The notes beneath the pieces were generated by a model that saw only the letters and a list, made by a program, of their open reading frames with translations, was not told the origin of the DNA and made no database searches. A program made the translations under genes and the position numbers. Below are positions 27,898 through 38,900 of a DNA stretch of 64,000 nt, piece by piece. The DNA lies in the NCBI RefSeq assembly GCF_001896205.1, contig NZ_MPNU01000001.1, forward strand, positions 3,183,992 to 3,247,991, read 5' to 3'. Numbering within the stretch: the first letter of the stretch is position 1; the number at the start of each line of letters is the position of its first letter. This DNA is from Edwardsiella piscicida. Its GTDB lineage: Bacteria > Pseudomonadota > Gammaproteobacteria > Enterobacterales > Enterobacteriaceae.

Positions 27898-28326
27898 CTA
27901 ATGCCACCACGACATGCCGTACAGCGTCAGCCATGCCAGCACCGCATAGCGTGCGGCCTTGCCCAGGGTCAGATACAGTGCGACCTTTCCCCACGGCATC
28001 CTCAGCCACCCGGCCAAGAGGCACAGCAGATCGCCGATCAGCGGCAGCCAGCTAAGCAACAGCGCCGCGGCGCCGTAGCGCTGCATCCAGCCCAGCGCCA
28101 TCGCCAGCCCACGCTGCGGCGTCACCTGGGGCAGCGCACGACCAATGATCACATTGGTCAGTCCCCCCAGTACGTTGCCCACGATCGCCGCCGTCAGCAG
28201 CCAGAGCAGCGGCGCCTGCGCCGCAATCAGCAGCCCGCTCAGCACCACCTCCGAATTACCCGGCAACAGCGTCGCGCTGGTAAAACTGCTGACAAACATG
28301 CCAGTGATAGCCCAAAATTCACTCAT
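27898..28326 (-). CDS. yqaA: YqaA, DedA/SNARE-like inner-membrane protein
   Basis: Small polytopic protein (142 residues) of the YqaA group related to the DedA family; function is not known. It has three to four hydrophobic segments and the family motif SATLLPGNSEVVLSGLL near the N-terminus, plus GNVLGGLTNVIIGR and WLPLIGDLLCLLAGWLRMPW. It lies between gshA and yqaB and overlaps the yqaB stop by one base, so the two are probably cotranscribed. Confidence 0.9.
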   Translation of the reverse strand: MSEFWAITGMFVSSFTSATLLPGNSEVVLSGLLIAAQAPLLWLLTAAIVGNVLGGLTNVIIGRALPQVTPQRGLAMALGWMQRYGAAALLLSWLPLIGDLLCLLAGWLRMPWGKVALYLTLGKAARYAVLAWLTLYGMSWWH

Positions 28327-28898
28327 TACAGGTCGCGCACGTCGATCCAGTCCATGCCCGCTCGCTGGGCGGCCTGAATACCAAAATCCGCATCTTCAAA
28401 CACCACGCAGCGGGGCGGTGCAACGCCGAGCAGCGCGGCACAGCGTAAAAAGGTTTGCGGATCCGGCTTATGGCGCTGCACATCATCGGCGGCCACGATC
28501 GCCTGAAAACAGTCACGCAGCCCCAGATGACACAGCAGGGCGTCGGCCAGGCGATGCTCGCTGCCGGTGCCGACGGCCATGGGACGACGCCCCTTATAGG
28601 CCAAGGCAACCTCCGCCAGCGGCAGCGGACGTACGCAGTCCAACAGCATACTCTCTACCGTCCTCGTTTTTTCCGCGGCCAACGCATGAGGATCGAGATC
28701 GGACTGATTGTGTTCAATGATAGCCTGAGCAATACGCCATGTGGGAGAGCCATTGAGTGCGATCACCGTCGTTAGGTCATAATCCATACCGTAACGACCC
28801 AACACCGCATCCCACGCCCGCCGATGCGTCGGCTCGCTGTCGAGCAGGGTACCATCCATATCGAAAATCAGCCCGTCATAACGGTCATACATCGTCAT
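28326..28898 (-). CDS. yqaB: YqaB, HAD-family fructose-1-phosphate/6-phosphogluconate phosphatase
   Basis: Cytoplasmic HAD-superfamily sugar phosphatase; the E. coli enzyme hydrolyses fructose-1-phosphate and related phosphates. HAD motif I reads FDMDGTLLD with both nucleophile-region aspartates, motif II is VGTGS, and motif IV is VFEDADFGIQAA. The start at 28898 (MTMYDRYDG) gives 190 residues and has GAGG at the best spacing. ATGs two codons on either side are in frame, and a much longer frame to 29087 has no support. Confidence 0.93.
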   Translation of the reverse strand: MTMYDRYDGLIFDMDGTLLDSEPTHRRAWDAVLGRYGMDYDLTTVIALNGSPTWRIAQAIIEHNQSDLDPHALAAEKTRTVESMLLDCVRPLPLAEVALAYKGRRPMAVGTGSEHRLADALLCHLGLRDCFQAIVAADDVQRHKPDPQTFLRCAALLGVAPPRCVVFEDADFGIQAAQRAGMDWIDVRDL

Positions 28899-29221
28899 GC
28901 TCATCCTCTGAAACGGGGAAAAGAGAGATACTTTAGCGTAAAAACAGGCGGGCTGTCGCGGGCCGTCAGCGCATCGTCGTGATACGTGCGGAAGGCCTGG
29001 GTAGGAAAAGTGAAACGGAGGGAAGACGCGGGCGGCAGAATGCAAAAAAGCCCGCAAAAGCGGGCTTTTTATAAAGCGAGAAAGCATCTAGGCGGATAAT
29101 TTGACGCTGTGCGTCTCACCGTAGGCGCCGTTGCTACGCAACGTTGACCTGCCTCGTGTGCAAGCCTATGCAATCTTTGCCGTAGGCGAAGCATGATGTT
29201 AGCATCACGCCCTGCGAAAGA
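28899..29221. other. intergenic region between yqaB and the tRNA cluster
   Basis: Contains the terminator hairpin at 29044-29070. Apart from that nothing is recognised. The segment next to the last tRNA is trailer sequence of the tRNA transcript. Confidence 0.5.
29044..29070 (-). terminator. terminator of the serV-argVYZQ tRNA operon
   Basis: An 11-base inverted repeat AAAAAGCCCGC / GCGGGCTTTTT with an AAAA loop lies about 150 bases past the last tRNA on the minus strand and has T-runs in both directions. Confidence 0.7.
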
Positions 29222-29298
29222 TGGTGCATCCGGGAGGATTCGAACCTCCGACCGCTCGGTTCGTAGCCGAGTACTCTATCCAGCTGAGCTACGGATGC
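29222..29298 (-). tRNA. argQ: tRNA-Arg(ACG), copy 4 in transcription order
   Basis: A 77-base cloverleaf with CCA encoded. The acceptor stem is GCATCCG / CGGATGC, the anticodon loop CTACGAA has anticodon ACG (read as ICG for CGU/CGC/CGA), and the T arm is GGAGGTTCGAATCCTCC. All four copies look identical. Gene letters follow E. coli order and are tentative. Confidence 0.97.
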
Positions 29299-29377
29299 AC
29301 AGAGAACTTACTTGATGATACGGGCCGTTCTGATTCCCGCATCCGATTTACCGCCGCGAGGCCATAAACCTGAAAGA

Positions 29378-29454
29378 TGGTGCATCCGGGAGGATTCGAA
29401 CCTCCGACCGCTCGGTTCGTAGCCGAGTACTCTATCCAGCTGAGCTACGGATGC
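29378..29454 (-). tRNA. argZ: tRNA-Arg(ACG), copy 3
   Basis: Identical 77-base tRNA with anticodon ACG. It is separated from the neighbouring copy at 29222 by a 79-base spacer that is repeated between the other pair. Confidence 0.97.
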
Positions 29455-29526
29455 ACAGAATAACAACATTGACAGAAGGGTCACCCTACTGTCTGATTCA
29501 CCGCTAATCACCATGAATCGAAAAGA

Positions 29527-29603
29527 TGGTGCATCCGGGAGGATTCGAACCTCCGACCGCTCGGTTCGTAGCCGAGTACTCTATCCAGCTGAGCTACGGA
29601 TGC
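29527..29603 (-). tRNA. argY: tRNA-Arg(ACG), copy 2
   Basis: Identical 77-base tRNA with anticodon ACG. The 72-base spacer towards 29454 differs from the other two spacers. Confidence 0.97.
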
Positions 29604-29682
29604 ACAGAGAACTTACTTGATGATACGGGCCGTTCTGATTCCCGCATCCGATTTACCGCCGCGAGGCCATAAACCTGAAAGA

Positions 29683-29759
29683 TGGTGCATCCGGGAGGAT
29701 TCGAACCTCCGACCGCTCGGTTCGTAGCCGAGTACTCTATCCAGCTGAGCTACGGATGC
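29683..29759 (-). tRNA. argV: tRNA-Arg(ACG), copy 1
   Basis: Identical 77-base tRNA with anticodon ACG. It is the first Arg gene after tRNA-Ser, three bases from it. Confidence 0.97.
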
Positions 29760-29762
29760 AAA

Positions 29763-29854
29763 TGGCGGTGAGGGGGGATTCGAACCCCCGATGCAGCTTT
29801 TGACCGCATACTCCCTTAGCAGGGGAGCGCCTTCAGCCTCTCGGCCACCTCACC
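29763..29854 (-). tRNA. serV: tRNA-Ser(GCT)
   Basis: A 92-base class II tRNA with a long variable arm. The acceptor stem is GGTGAGG, the anticodon loop CTGCTAA has anticodon GCT, and 3' CCA is encoded. First gene of the tRNA operon, as in E. coli. Confidence 0.96.
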
Positions 29855-29920
29855 ACACGCGACTCTTGCGAGTTGTGCCCACTCAACGTTTCGTTGTCTC
29901 ATCGGCACTGCGTGGCGCAC

Positions 29921-29948
29921 ATATTACTTTCACGGGCTGATAAGTCAA
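29921..29948 (-). promoter_or_regulatory. promoter of the serV-arg tRNA operon
   Basis: On the minus strand TTGACT (29948-29943), a 16-base spacer and TAATAT (29926-29921) are followed by a GC-rich discriminator GTGCGCC. That combination is typical of stringently controlled stable-RNA promoters. Confidence 0.8.
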
Positions 29949-30317
29949 ACAATTTTTCCTGAGTTTTCACGCAATCTGATTCGTTTGCACAATTCACAGG
30001 CAAACCGCTGTGAATAGCGCCAACCTGCTGTTTTTATGAACCGCAAAAACCCCTGTTTTATGCGACATGGCGAGCACGCGCCATGTCGACTGATAGCGCA
30101 TTGCTGAACCGTTTGAATAAAAAACACCCGCCGCCTCCCCGCAGGGGCGTTCTCAGAGCACCAATCCACGATGCAGGCAGAGATAACGTCGGCAGAGAAA
30201 CCTAACAGAGAAGCGTAAAAGGAGAAAACAAAGGGAGAAGGAGGAAACGAGGGAGACAAGAGGCCGTAGCAAGCACCGCGTAAGCGCCCCGCTGCGATGC
30301 GAGACGCTATACCGAAA
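29949..30317. other. csrA-serV intergenic region
   Basis: About 370 bases without a recognised gene. It probably carries the csrA 3' end and terminator, but no strong hairpin with a T-run is evident. A 151-codon minus-strand frame across it and csrA's own 5' part is a shadow. Confidence 0.5.
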
Positions 30318-30503
30318 TCAATACGTCGTCGGTTGGGACTTTTCCGCCTGAATACGCTGATAGATCTCTTCACGGTGCACAGAAACCTCTTTCGGAGCAT
30401 TCACACCGATACGTACCTGGTTTCCCTTCACCCCCAACACGGTGACCGTTACTTCATCGCCAATCATGAGGGTCTCACCCACTCGACGAGTCAGAATAAG
30501 CAT
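30318..30503 (-). CDS. csrA: CsrA, carbon storage regulator RNA-binding protein
   Basis: Homodimeric RNA-binding protein that binds GGA motifs in mRNA leaders and controls glycogen, biofilm, motility and, in pathogens, virulence. The 61 residues match E. coli CsrA nearly completely, with the RNA-binding residues at the N-terminal LTRRVGE strand and [14 protein letters not shown] helix. The ribosome site AAGGAGC is strong. It lies between alaS and the tRNA operon, the E. coli order. Confidence 0.98.
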
Positions 30504-30701
30504 TCTTTGCTCCTTGAAAGATTAATTAGAGTCGGGTCTCTCAGTTTTTCCCCGCCATTATCCATCATCTGTAGTAAAAACGTAAACAGCAACAACTCTA
30601 TAATGTGTAAGCAGATTCCCGCCTACTACATTCTCAGTACAAGTTTAGCTCAAACTACACACACCATTGCAAAATTTATAACACCAAGCGGGCAAAAAAA
30701 C

Positions 30702-30739
30702 AAAAAAACGCCGTATCCAACAAATGGATACGGCGTTTT
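30702..30739 (-). terminator. Rho-independent terminator of alaS
   Basis: A 15-base inverted repeat AAAACGCCGTATCCA / TGGATACGGCGTTTT with a 5-nt loop (30705-30739) is followed by a T-run on the minus strand. It lies 17 bases past the alaS stop. Confidence 0.93.
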
Positions 30740-30756
30740 CACCGTGCTAGCGTGGA

Positions 30757-33384
30757 TTACAGCTTAGCGGCAACCCAATCCGTCACGCTGGCCAGCGCCT
30801 GCGGCAGAGCTGCGGCATCGGTTCCCCCGGCCTGCGCCATATCGGGACGTCCGCCGCCTTTACCACCGACCTGCTGCGCGACCATACCGATCAGCTCACC
30901 GGCCTTCACCTTGGCGGTCAGATCCTTGGTCACGCCGGCGATCAGGCTGACTTTACCCGCCTCTGCCGTCGCCAGCACCACGATGCAGGAGCCCATCTGG
31001 TTTTTCAGGTCATCCACCATGGTACGCAGCATTTTCGGCTCCACGCCGTCCAGCTGACTCACCAGCAGCTTCACCCCGTTAACCTCAACGGCTTTCCCGC
31101 TCAGCGAGGCGCTCTCCTGTGCAGCCTGCTGATCCTTGAGCTGCTGCAGCGCTTTCTCCAGCTGGCGGCTCTTTTCCATCACGGCGCGGATCTTCTCTGC
31201 AACGCTTTGGGCATCCCCCTTAACCAGGGATGCCGCCTCACGCAGCATATCGCTCTCCTGGTGCATCGCCAGCAGGGCCTGTTCACCGGTCACCGCCTCA
31301 ATGCGACGCACGCCGGCCGCGGTGCCGCTCTCGCTGACAATGCGGAACAGACCGATATCGCCGGTGCGCTCTGCGTGCGTACCGCCGCACAGCTCGGTGG
31401 AGAAGTCACCCATGCTCAGCACGCGAACCTGGGCATCGTACTTCTCGCCGAACAGCGCCATGGCCCCTTTGGCCTTGGCCTCTTCCAGCCCCATCTCCTG
31501 CGTATCGATAGGCAGGTTGCGACGGATCTGGGCGTTAACGATATCCTCAACCTGACGGATCTGCTGCGGCTTCATCGCCTCTGCGTGCGAGAAGTCAAAG
31601 CGCAGGGCGCCATCGCTCACCAGCGAGCCTTTCTGCGCGACATGCTCACCCAGCACGCTGCGCAGGGCGGCATGCATCAGGTGCGTCGCCGAGTGGCTCT
31701 GGCGGATACGCTCGCGGCGCGCGCCGTCGATGCTGGCCTGCACCCGCTCTCCGACCCGCAGACTGCCCTGGGCCACCTTACCGAGATGACCGATAGCCTG
31801 GCCGTACTTCTGGGTATCCTCAACCACAAAACGGCAGCCCTGCGCCGTCAGCTCGCCGCGGTCACCCACCTGGCCACCAGACTCGGCGTAGAACGGCGTC
31901 TGCGCCAGCACGACAACCCCTTCCTCTCCGGCCTGCAGGGCATCAACCGCCTGCCCGTTGTGAAACAGGGCCGTCACCAGGGCATCCTGCTGCTGCAGGT
32001 GATAACCGGTAAAGTCCGTGCTGCCGTCAACGCGGATCATACTGTTGTAGTCGGCGCCGAAGCCGCTGGACTCGCGCGCACGACGGCGCTGAGCCTCCAT
32101 CGCCCGCTCGAAGCCCTCTTCATCCACCTTCAGACCGCGCTCGCGGCACACGTCGGCGGTCAGATCCAGCGGGAAGCCATAGGTATCGTACAGGCGGAAT
32201 GCGGTCTCACCGTCCAGGGTATCCCCGTCCAGCGTAGACAGCTCGTCGTCCAGCAGCGTCAGCCCACGCTCCAGCGTGCGCGCAAACTGCTCTTCTTCCG
32301 TTTTCAGCACCTGCTCCACCATCGCCTGCTGCTGTGCCAGCGCATCGGCAGCTGACCCCATCACGGCGATCAGCGGCTTCACCAGCTTATAGAAGAATGC
32401 CTCTTTGGCGCCCAGCATATGTCCGTGGCGCACGGCGCGACGGATGATACGGCGCAGCACGTAGCCGCGGCCCTCGTTGGAGGGCAGCACGCCGTCGGAA
32501 ACCAAGAATGCGCAGGAGCGGATATGGTCGGCGATCACCCGCAGCGATTTGCTGCTCAGATCGCTGACGCCGATCACCCGCGCGGTCTCTGCGATCAGGG
32601 TGCGGAACAGATCGATATCATAGTTGGAGTTAACGTGCTGCAGCACCGCCGCAATGCGTTCCAGCCCCATCCCGGTATCCACGGAAGGCTTCGGCAGCGG
32701 CAGCAGCGTGCCGTCGCTCTGGCGGTTGAACTGCATGAAGACGATGTTCCAGATCTCGATATAGCGATCGCCGTCTTCGTCCGGGCTGCCCGGAGGCCCC
32801 CCGGCAATGTGGGCACCGTGGTCATAGAAGATCTCGGTGCACGGGCCGCACGGGCCGGTATCGCCCATCTGCCAGAAGTTATCGGAGGCGTAGGCCGCAC
32901 CTTTATTGTCGCCGATGCGAATAATGCGCTCGCGCGGTACGCCGACCTCGTTAGCCCAGATGTCGTAAGCCTCGTCGTCGCTTTCGTACACCGTCACCCA
33001 CAGCTTCTCTTTCGGTAGGTTAAACCACTGCGCGCCGGTCAGCAGTTCCCAGGCAAAATTGATGGCGTCATGCTTGAAGTAGTCGCCAAAGCTAAAGTTG
33101 CCCAGCATTTCAAAGAAGGTGTGATGGCGAGCGGTATAACCGACGTTCTCCAGGTCATTATGTTTACCACCGGCGCGTACGCAGCGCTGTGCCGTGGTGG
33201 CACGGCTATAGCTGCGCTTATCGATGCCAAGGAAAACATCTTTAAACTGGTTCATCCCGGCGTTGGTAAACAACAGTGTCGGATCGTTGTTCGGCACCAG
33301 GGAGCTGCTGTCCACCACCTGGTGGCCCTTACTGTGATAAAAATCGAGAAACGCTTGACGGATCTCAGCGGTACTCTTGCTCAT
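30757..33384 (-). CDS. alaS: AlaS, alanyl-tRNA synthetase
   Basis: Class II synthetase that charges tRNA-Ala and edits mischarged serine and glycine. The 875 residues match E. coli AlaS. The catalytic domain begins [18 protein letters not shown] with [16 protein letters not shown]. The editing domain has zinc-site motifs [12 protein letters not shown] and [15 protein letters not shown]. The C-terminal DHHA1 domain contains [15 protein letters not shown]. It lies between recX and csrA. Confidence 0.98.
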   Translation of the reverse strand: MSKSTAEIRQAFLDFYHSKGHQVVDSSSLVPNNDPTLLFTNAGMNQFKDVFLGIDKRSYSRATTAQRCVRAGGKHNDLENVGYTARHHTFFEMLGNFSFGDYFKHDAINFAWELLTGAQWFNLPKEKLWVTVYESDDEAYDIWANEVGVPRERIIRIGDNKGAAYASDNFWQMGDTGPCGPCTEIFYDHGAHIAGGPPGSPDEDGDRYIEIWNIVFMQFNRQSDGTLLPLPKPSVDTGMGLERIAAVLQHVNSNYDIDLFRTLIAETARVIGVSDLSSKSLRVIADHIRSCAFLVSDGVLPSNEGRGYVLRRIIRRAVRHGHMLGAKEAFFYKLVKPLIAVMGSAADALAQQQAMVEQVLKTEEEQFARTLERGLTLLDDELSTLDGDTLDGETAFRLYDTYGFPLDLTADVCRERGLKVDEEGFERAMEAQRRRARESSGFGADYNSMIRVDGSTDFTGYHLQQQDALVTALFHNGQAVDALQAGEEGVVVLAQTPFYAESGGQVGDRGELTAQGCRFVVEDTQKYGQAIGHLGKVAQGSLRVGERVQASIDGARRERIRQSHSATHLMHAALRSVLGEHVAQKGSLVSDGALRFDFSHAEAMKPQQIRQVEDIVNAQIRRNLPIDTQEMGLEEAKAKGAMALFGEKYDAQVRVLSMGDFSTELCGGTHAERTGDIGLFRIVSESGTAAGVRRIEAVTGEQALLAMHQESDMLREAASLVKGDAQSVAEKIRAVMEKSRQLEKALQQLKDQQAAQESASLSGKAVEVNGVKLLVSQLDGVEPKMLRTMVDDLKNQMGSCIVVLATAEAGKVSLIAGVTKDLTAKVKAGELIGMVAQQVGGKGGGRPDMAQAGGTDAAALPQALASVTDWVAAKL

Positions 33385-33518
33385 AAATGTCCCGGAGTCT
33401 GGCTAGAAGAACAGTCCGTGAACAAAACAGCCCGCATTCCGCTGCCGACGCCCGCTCACGAACACAAAGTGACACTAAGATAAAATTTCTTCTCACCGAA
33501 GTAAAACGCCGCGTGCGT

Positions 33519-33959
33519 TCACGAAGTTAAATCGCGCAGGGCATCCTGGATCTCCTCCGAAAAGAAGCCGCGATACAGCAGATAGCGCTGCACTTTGGCC
33601 CGAGCGGCCCAATCGGGAGAGAGCGGTAGGGAAAAGTGGCGCTCCAGCGCACGGCGCGCCTGTGCGCTCCAGTCGATCTCACACTCGGCCAGCGCCTGCT
33701 GGATGAGATCGCGCGCCACGCCGCGCACCCCCAGCTCCTGACGAATGCGCTGCGCGCCATAGCCTTTACGGCTGCGGGAGTCAATATAGCGCTGGGCAAA
33801 GCGGGCATCGTCCAGCCACTGATAGCGCTGACAGTGGGCGATAGTCAACGCGATATCCGCCTCAGAAACGCCCTGCGCCGCAAGTTTGCGGCGCAGCTCA
33901 TTCTCGCTGTGATCACGCTGGGCCAGCAGACGCATGGCCCGGTTAAGCGCGTCGCTCAC
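33519..33959 (-). CDS. recX: RecX, regulator of RecA filaments
   Basis: Small helical protein that caps and limits RecA filament extension. The 146-residue product shows the three-helix RecX repeats, with HSENELRRKL, YIDSRSRKGYGAQRIRQELG and the C-terminal VQRYLLYRGFFSEEIQ. It is about 20 residues shorter than E. coli RecX, mainly in the first repeat. The start is GTG with a GAGG site. It lies 36 bases after recA, so expression depends on recA readthrough as in E. coli. Confidence 0.94.
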   Translation of the reverse strand: MSDALNRAMRLLAQRDHSENELRRKLAAQGVSEADIALTIAHCQRYQWLDDARFAQRYIDSRSRKGYGAQRIRQELGVRGVARDLIQQALAECEIDWSAQARRALERHFSLPLSPDWAARAKVQRYLLYRGFFSEEIQDALRDLTS

Positions 33960-33995
33960 GCAGACCTCGCCGCGCCGCGCCCGTGACCGGCGGGA

Positions 33996-35057
<1,062 letters not shown>

Positions 35058-35096
35058 CCGTTTACTCCACGCATAGCAAATCTGAAATTGACCTTG

Positions 35097-35124
35097 ATTA
35101 TACTGTATGCTCATACAGTATCAA
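35097..35124 (-). promoter_or_regulatory. recA promoter with embedded LexA box
   Basis: On the minus strand TTGATA (35124-35119) and TATAAT (35102-35097) are separated by exactly 16 bases. Those 16 bases (35118-35103) read CTGTATGAGCATACAG, matching the SOS consensus CTGT-N8-ACAG. LexA bound there would occlude RNA polymerase. Confidence 0.96.
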
Positions 35125-35127
35125 GAC

Positions 35128-35616
35128 TCACGTAAGAAATTTTTCCAGCAGCGTCCGCAGCGCAAACTGCGCCGCCTGCCGCCGTACGGCATCCCGATCG
35201 CCGGTAAAATGCCGGCACAGGCACAGGGGCTCTCCGCCGCGGGCGGCAAAGCCAAACCAGACGGTGCCGACCGGTTTCTGCGCGCTGCCGCCGTCGGGCC
35301 CGGCAATACCGCTCACCGCCACGGCCAGATCGGCCCGCGCTGCGCGCAGCGCGCCGACGGCCATCGCCGCCGCCACGGGCTCGCTGACCGCGCCATGCTG
35401 CGCCAGCACGCCGCCTGCCACCCCCAGCATCTCCTCTTTAGCCCGGTTGCTGTACGTGACAAAGCCGCGCTCAAAATAGCACGAGCTGCCGGCGATATCG
35501 GTCAACAGCTTGGCGATCAGCCCCCCGGTGCAGGATTCGGCACAGGTGACCTGCTCCCCGCGCGCGCGCAGACGTTCGCCCACCTCTCGGCTTAACGTCG
35601 TGAGCGATTGTTCCAT
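35128..35616 (-). CDS. pncC: PncC (YgaD), NMN amidohydrolase
   Basis: Deamidates nicotinamide mononucleotide to NaMN in the pyridine nucleotide cycle (CinA C-terminal domain family). The 162 residues match E. coli PncC, with TCAESCTGGLIAK, FERGFVTYSN, AVSGIAGPDGG and PVGTVWFGF. The start at 35616 has an AAGGAG site; longer in-frame starts lack one. It lies 70 bases upstream of recA in the same direction. This is the last gene before the second accessory block. Confidence 0.95.
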   Translation of the reverse strand: MEQSLTTLSREVGERLRARGEQVTCAESCTGGLIAKLLTDIAGSSCYFERGFVTYSNRAKEEMLGVAGGVLAQHGAVSEPVAAAMAVGALRAARADLAVAVSGIAGPDGGSAQKPVGTVWFGFAARGGEPLCLCRHFTGDRDAVRRQAAQFALRTLLEKFLT

Positions 35617-35999
35617 AGCGACTCCTTGGTTCATAGCGGGGCTGACGGCATAGTAGCACGTTCTGCCGCGGGAGACCCCGACGGCGAGGAGCGCGTTAAA
35701 ATAGTGAAAGTAAATAAATAAGCTCAATAGAATATATAGATATTATATTCCGCAAGGCAATGTGCAAATATTAGAAATACCCTCAAAAAATAATCTCTAT
35801 ATTCCCGTTAGGTTGCTCACACAATAACGTCAAATTTAAAAACGACGCAGCGAAAACATGTTAATTAGCGGTTGACACAACATTAATCTCGAAGAAGAAG
35901 TCAAAGAAATACCATAACCATAAAGCCGCTGACGCCCCTACCGTCGGGCCGAGCCTATGTGTGTCGCGTTTTATTCCACATTAACGCAAGGACACCGCT
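35617..35999. other. AT-rich region between pncC and the GH3 autotransporter
   Basis: A divergent gap of about 380 bases, strongly A/T-rich from 35700 to 35930. A TTGACA hexamer at 35872-35877 could be a -35 for the autotransporter gene, but no good -10 lies at the right distance. Composition suggests H-NS binding. Confidence 0.5.
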
Positions 36000-38900
36000 A
36001 TGAAGAAAAAACGGAATATGGCTTTCCGCCGGTCTACGCTCGCACTCTCTATCGCGCTGCTGCTCGGCATCAGCGTCATATCGCCCCGCTGGGCCGCCGC
36101 CGATCAGCCCCGCCTCTCCACCCGTACGACACCTATTATTACGCTTAATGATGCAACTAATACCTATTATTTTAAAGACGCCAATAAAAACGGCACGCTG
36201 GATATCTATGAAGACTGGCGCAGGCCCGTCGCGCTGCGCGCCGTCGATCTGCTGAGTCAAATGCGTAATGAGGATAAGCTGGGACTGATGGTCATCGGCT
36301 CACAGTATTTAGGCTCGGCGGGTAACTGTAGCACGGCCAACGCCAACGGTATTCTGTGTGAAAGCTATCGGGAAGCCACCAGCAACGTATTCAGCGCCCC
36401 GGGCGACAGCTTTGAGTTCTTTGAAAAGCCGGTCATTGAACGCAGCGCGCCGGCGACCGAAGGGATCCTCGACTGGAAAGTGCGCTTTATGATCGATCGC
36501 AGCAACGCCGATCCGCTGACGCTGGCTATCTGGACCAACGCCCTGCAGCAGGTGGCGGAGGGCTCCACGCTCGGGATCCCCGTCGTGGTCACCTCGAACC
36601 CGCGCAACCACAATACCGACAACGTCGGCTTTGGCCTGCAGGAGTCCTCTGGAACCTTCTCCCTGTGGCCTAGCACCCTCGGCATGGGCGCCGCCTTTAT
36701 CGGCGAAATGGAGACCCTCAACGCCCCCAGCGATATGCTGCTGACCTTCGCGCGTCAGGCAGCGCAGGAGTGGGACGCCACCGGAATCCGCAAAATGTAT
36801 GGCTACATGGCGGATACCGCCACCGATCCGCGCTGGTTTCGGCTGGCCGACACCTTTGGCGATAGCCCGGAGATCGTCGCCGAGGCCACACGTCAGATCG
36901 TCACCGGCTTCCAGGGGGATACGCTAGGCAACCATGGCATCGCCATGACCACCAAACATTTCCCCGGCGGCGGCGCCCGCGATCGCGGCACCGATCCCCA
37001 CTATGTCTACGGTCAATACTCCCCCTACCCGACCAAAGACAGCCTGTACCGCTACCATCTGCCCGGCTTTATCGCCGCCGTCGATGCCGGCACCTCGTCG
37101 ATCATGCCCTACTATGCGCGTCCCAGCGACGCCATGAGCCTGCCGCAGCTGTATCTCAGCGATATTCCCGAGGCGGAGAAGATCGTCAATGACGCCGGCG
37201 ACGGCTCGACTCTGTTTACCCGCGACCGCTTCGGCAACCGTATCTATGATCCGCTGTATCTGGCCAAGAAGAGCCCGGAGAAATTCCTGGAGAACGGGTT
37301 TAGCGAAGAGCTGGGCTTTGCCTATAGCCACAAGCTGATCGACCGTCTGCTGCGCGATCAGCTCGGCTTTACCGGCTATATCAACAGCGATTCCGGTATT
37401 CTGACCGGCATGGCCTGGGGGCTAGAGGCGGCCACGCTGGCCCAGCGCGTCGCCCTCGGCGCCGCCAACGGCGTGGACGTGTTCAGCGATCTCTCCGACG
37501 TATTCCTGTTCCGGGACGCCTTTGCCACGGAAGATGCCTTCCGCCAGGGGGTACTGGATCAGGCCGCCGGACGGCTGCTGACGGAGATGTTCCATCTGGG
37601 GCTGTTTGAGGATCCCTACCGCGATCCGCAGCGCGCCGTGGCGATCTTCAATGAGCGCGAGCGCCAGCAGGCCGCCTATCAGGCCCATCAGAAGTCGGTC
37701 GTGGTGCTGAAGAACAGCGGCAATCTGCTGCCGTTGACCGAAGCAAAGATCGGCGATGCGCCGGTCTACATCGAGTTCTTCTCGCGCGACGCCGAGGCGC
37801 AGCGGGCGACGGACACCCTGACGCTGTACCAGGCCATAAAACGCCAGGCGCCCTGGCTTAACGTCACCTTTGATATCGACAGCGCCGAGTACGCCCTGCT
37901 GTTCGTCAAGCCGTCGGATGGCGTTGGGCTGTTCGAACAGAGCGCCGAGTTCGTCTATAACCTGCAGATCGACGACCATAACGGCATCGACATCGACCGA
38001 ATCAACCTGATCCAGGCCAAGGTGCCGACCATCGTCAACCTCAATCTCGCTCAGCCGTGGCTGCTGGAGAACCTGGAGCCGGGCGCCGCCGCCCTGACCG
38101 CCAGCTTCGCCACCCTCTCCGAGGCGGTGGTGGACGTCATCGCCGGCAACGTCAACCCGGTGGGCGCACTGCCGGTCACGCTGCCGCGCAACGAGGGCGA
38201 AGTAGTCAAGGCCGAAACCGCCGGACCGCAGCGCTCCGGCGCGATTATCGCCTCCGACGCGCCGGGCTACCTGCGCGATAATCAGGATGAGTATGTCTAT
38301 GCCGACCGCGACGGCAGCGCCTATCTGACCGGTTTCCACCTGACGTGGGATATCGAGGCGCTGGACAATACCCCTCCCGATCGCGACGCGCTGCGCCAAC
38401 AGGCGCGCATCGGGCTGGTGACCGCCCGCTGGCGACAGGCGCAGAATCCGCCCCATATCGACCGCTACTACCTCACAGAGAAAGCGCTAAGCGCGCGGAT
38501 GGCGGCCCATAAAGGCAGTACGCTGGCCCTGAGCGACCGGGTGAATCTGGCCGTGAACCAACCGGCGCACGGCGACGACGATGTGGATGCCGATCTGAAA
38601 ACGCGCCAGCCGGCGCGCAGCATGAACCCGGGGCTGTTTATCACCAAAGAAGACAACGCCGTGACGCTGGAGAACGTCGTCAACGGCGGCATCTACCGCC
38701 GCAGCGCGGCCCCAGCGCAGAGCGCCAATGTCTACGCCGCCGGGATCTGGCTGGATGCCTCCGCCGACCATAACTCGCTGCGCCTAAACAACAGCATCAA
38801 TCTGGCCTACAGCGACGCCCTGGCCGCCTATGGGGTATTCCAAAACGCCAGCAGTCAGGACAACCTGCTACTGCTGCAGAATTCGCTGAACCTCGCGCTC

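Larger units (their letters stand above)
29222..29759 (-). repeat. tandem duplication of a two-tRNA unit (period 305 bases)
   Basis: The block 29222-29454 (tRNA, 79-base spacer, tRNA) is repeated at 29527-29759. The spacer sequences 29299-29377 and 29604-29682 appear identical, whereas the middle spacer 29455-29526 is different. This points to duplication of an Arg tRNA pair as one unit. Confidence 0.88.

Noticed and set aside
29222-29759. CRISPR-like spaced repeats
   Set aside because: The repeated units are intact tRNA-Arg genes with cloverleaf structure, not CRISPR repeats.
37422-38456. 344-codon open frame on the minus strand
   Set aside because: Antisense shadow of the GH3 domain, low-complexity composition, no ribosome site of note.
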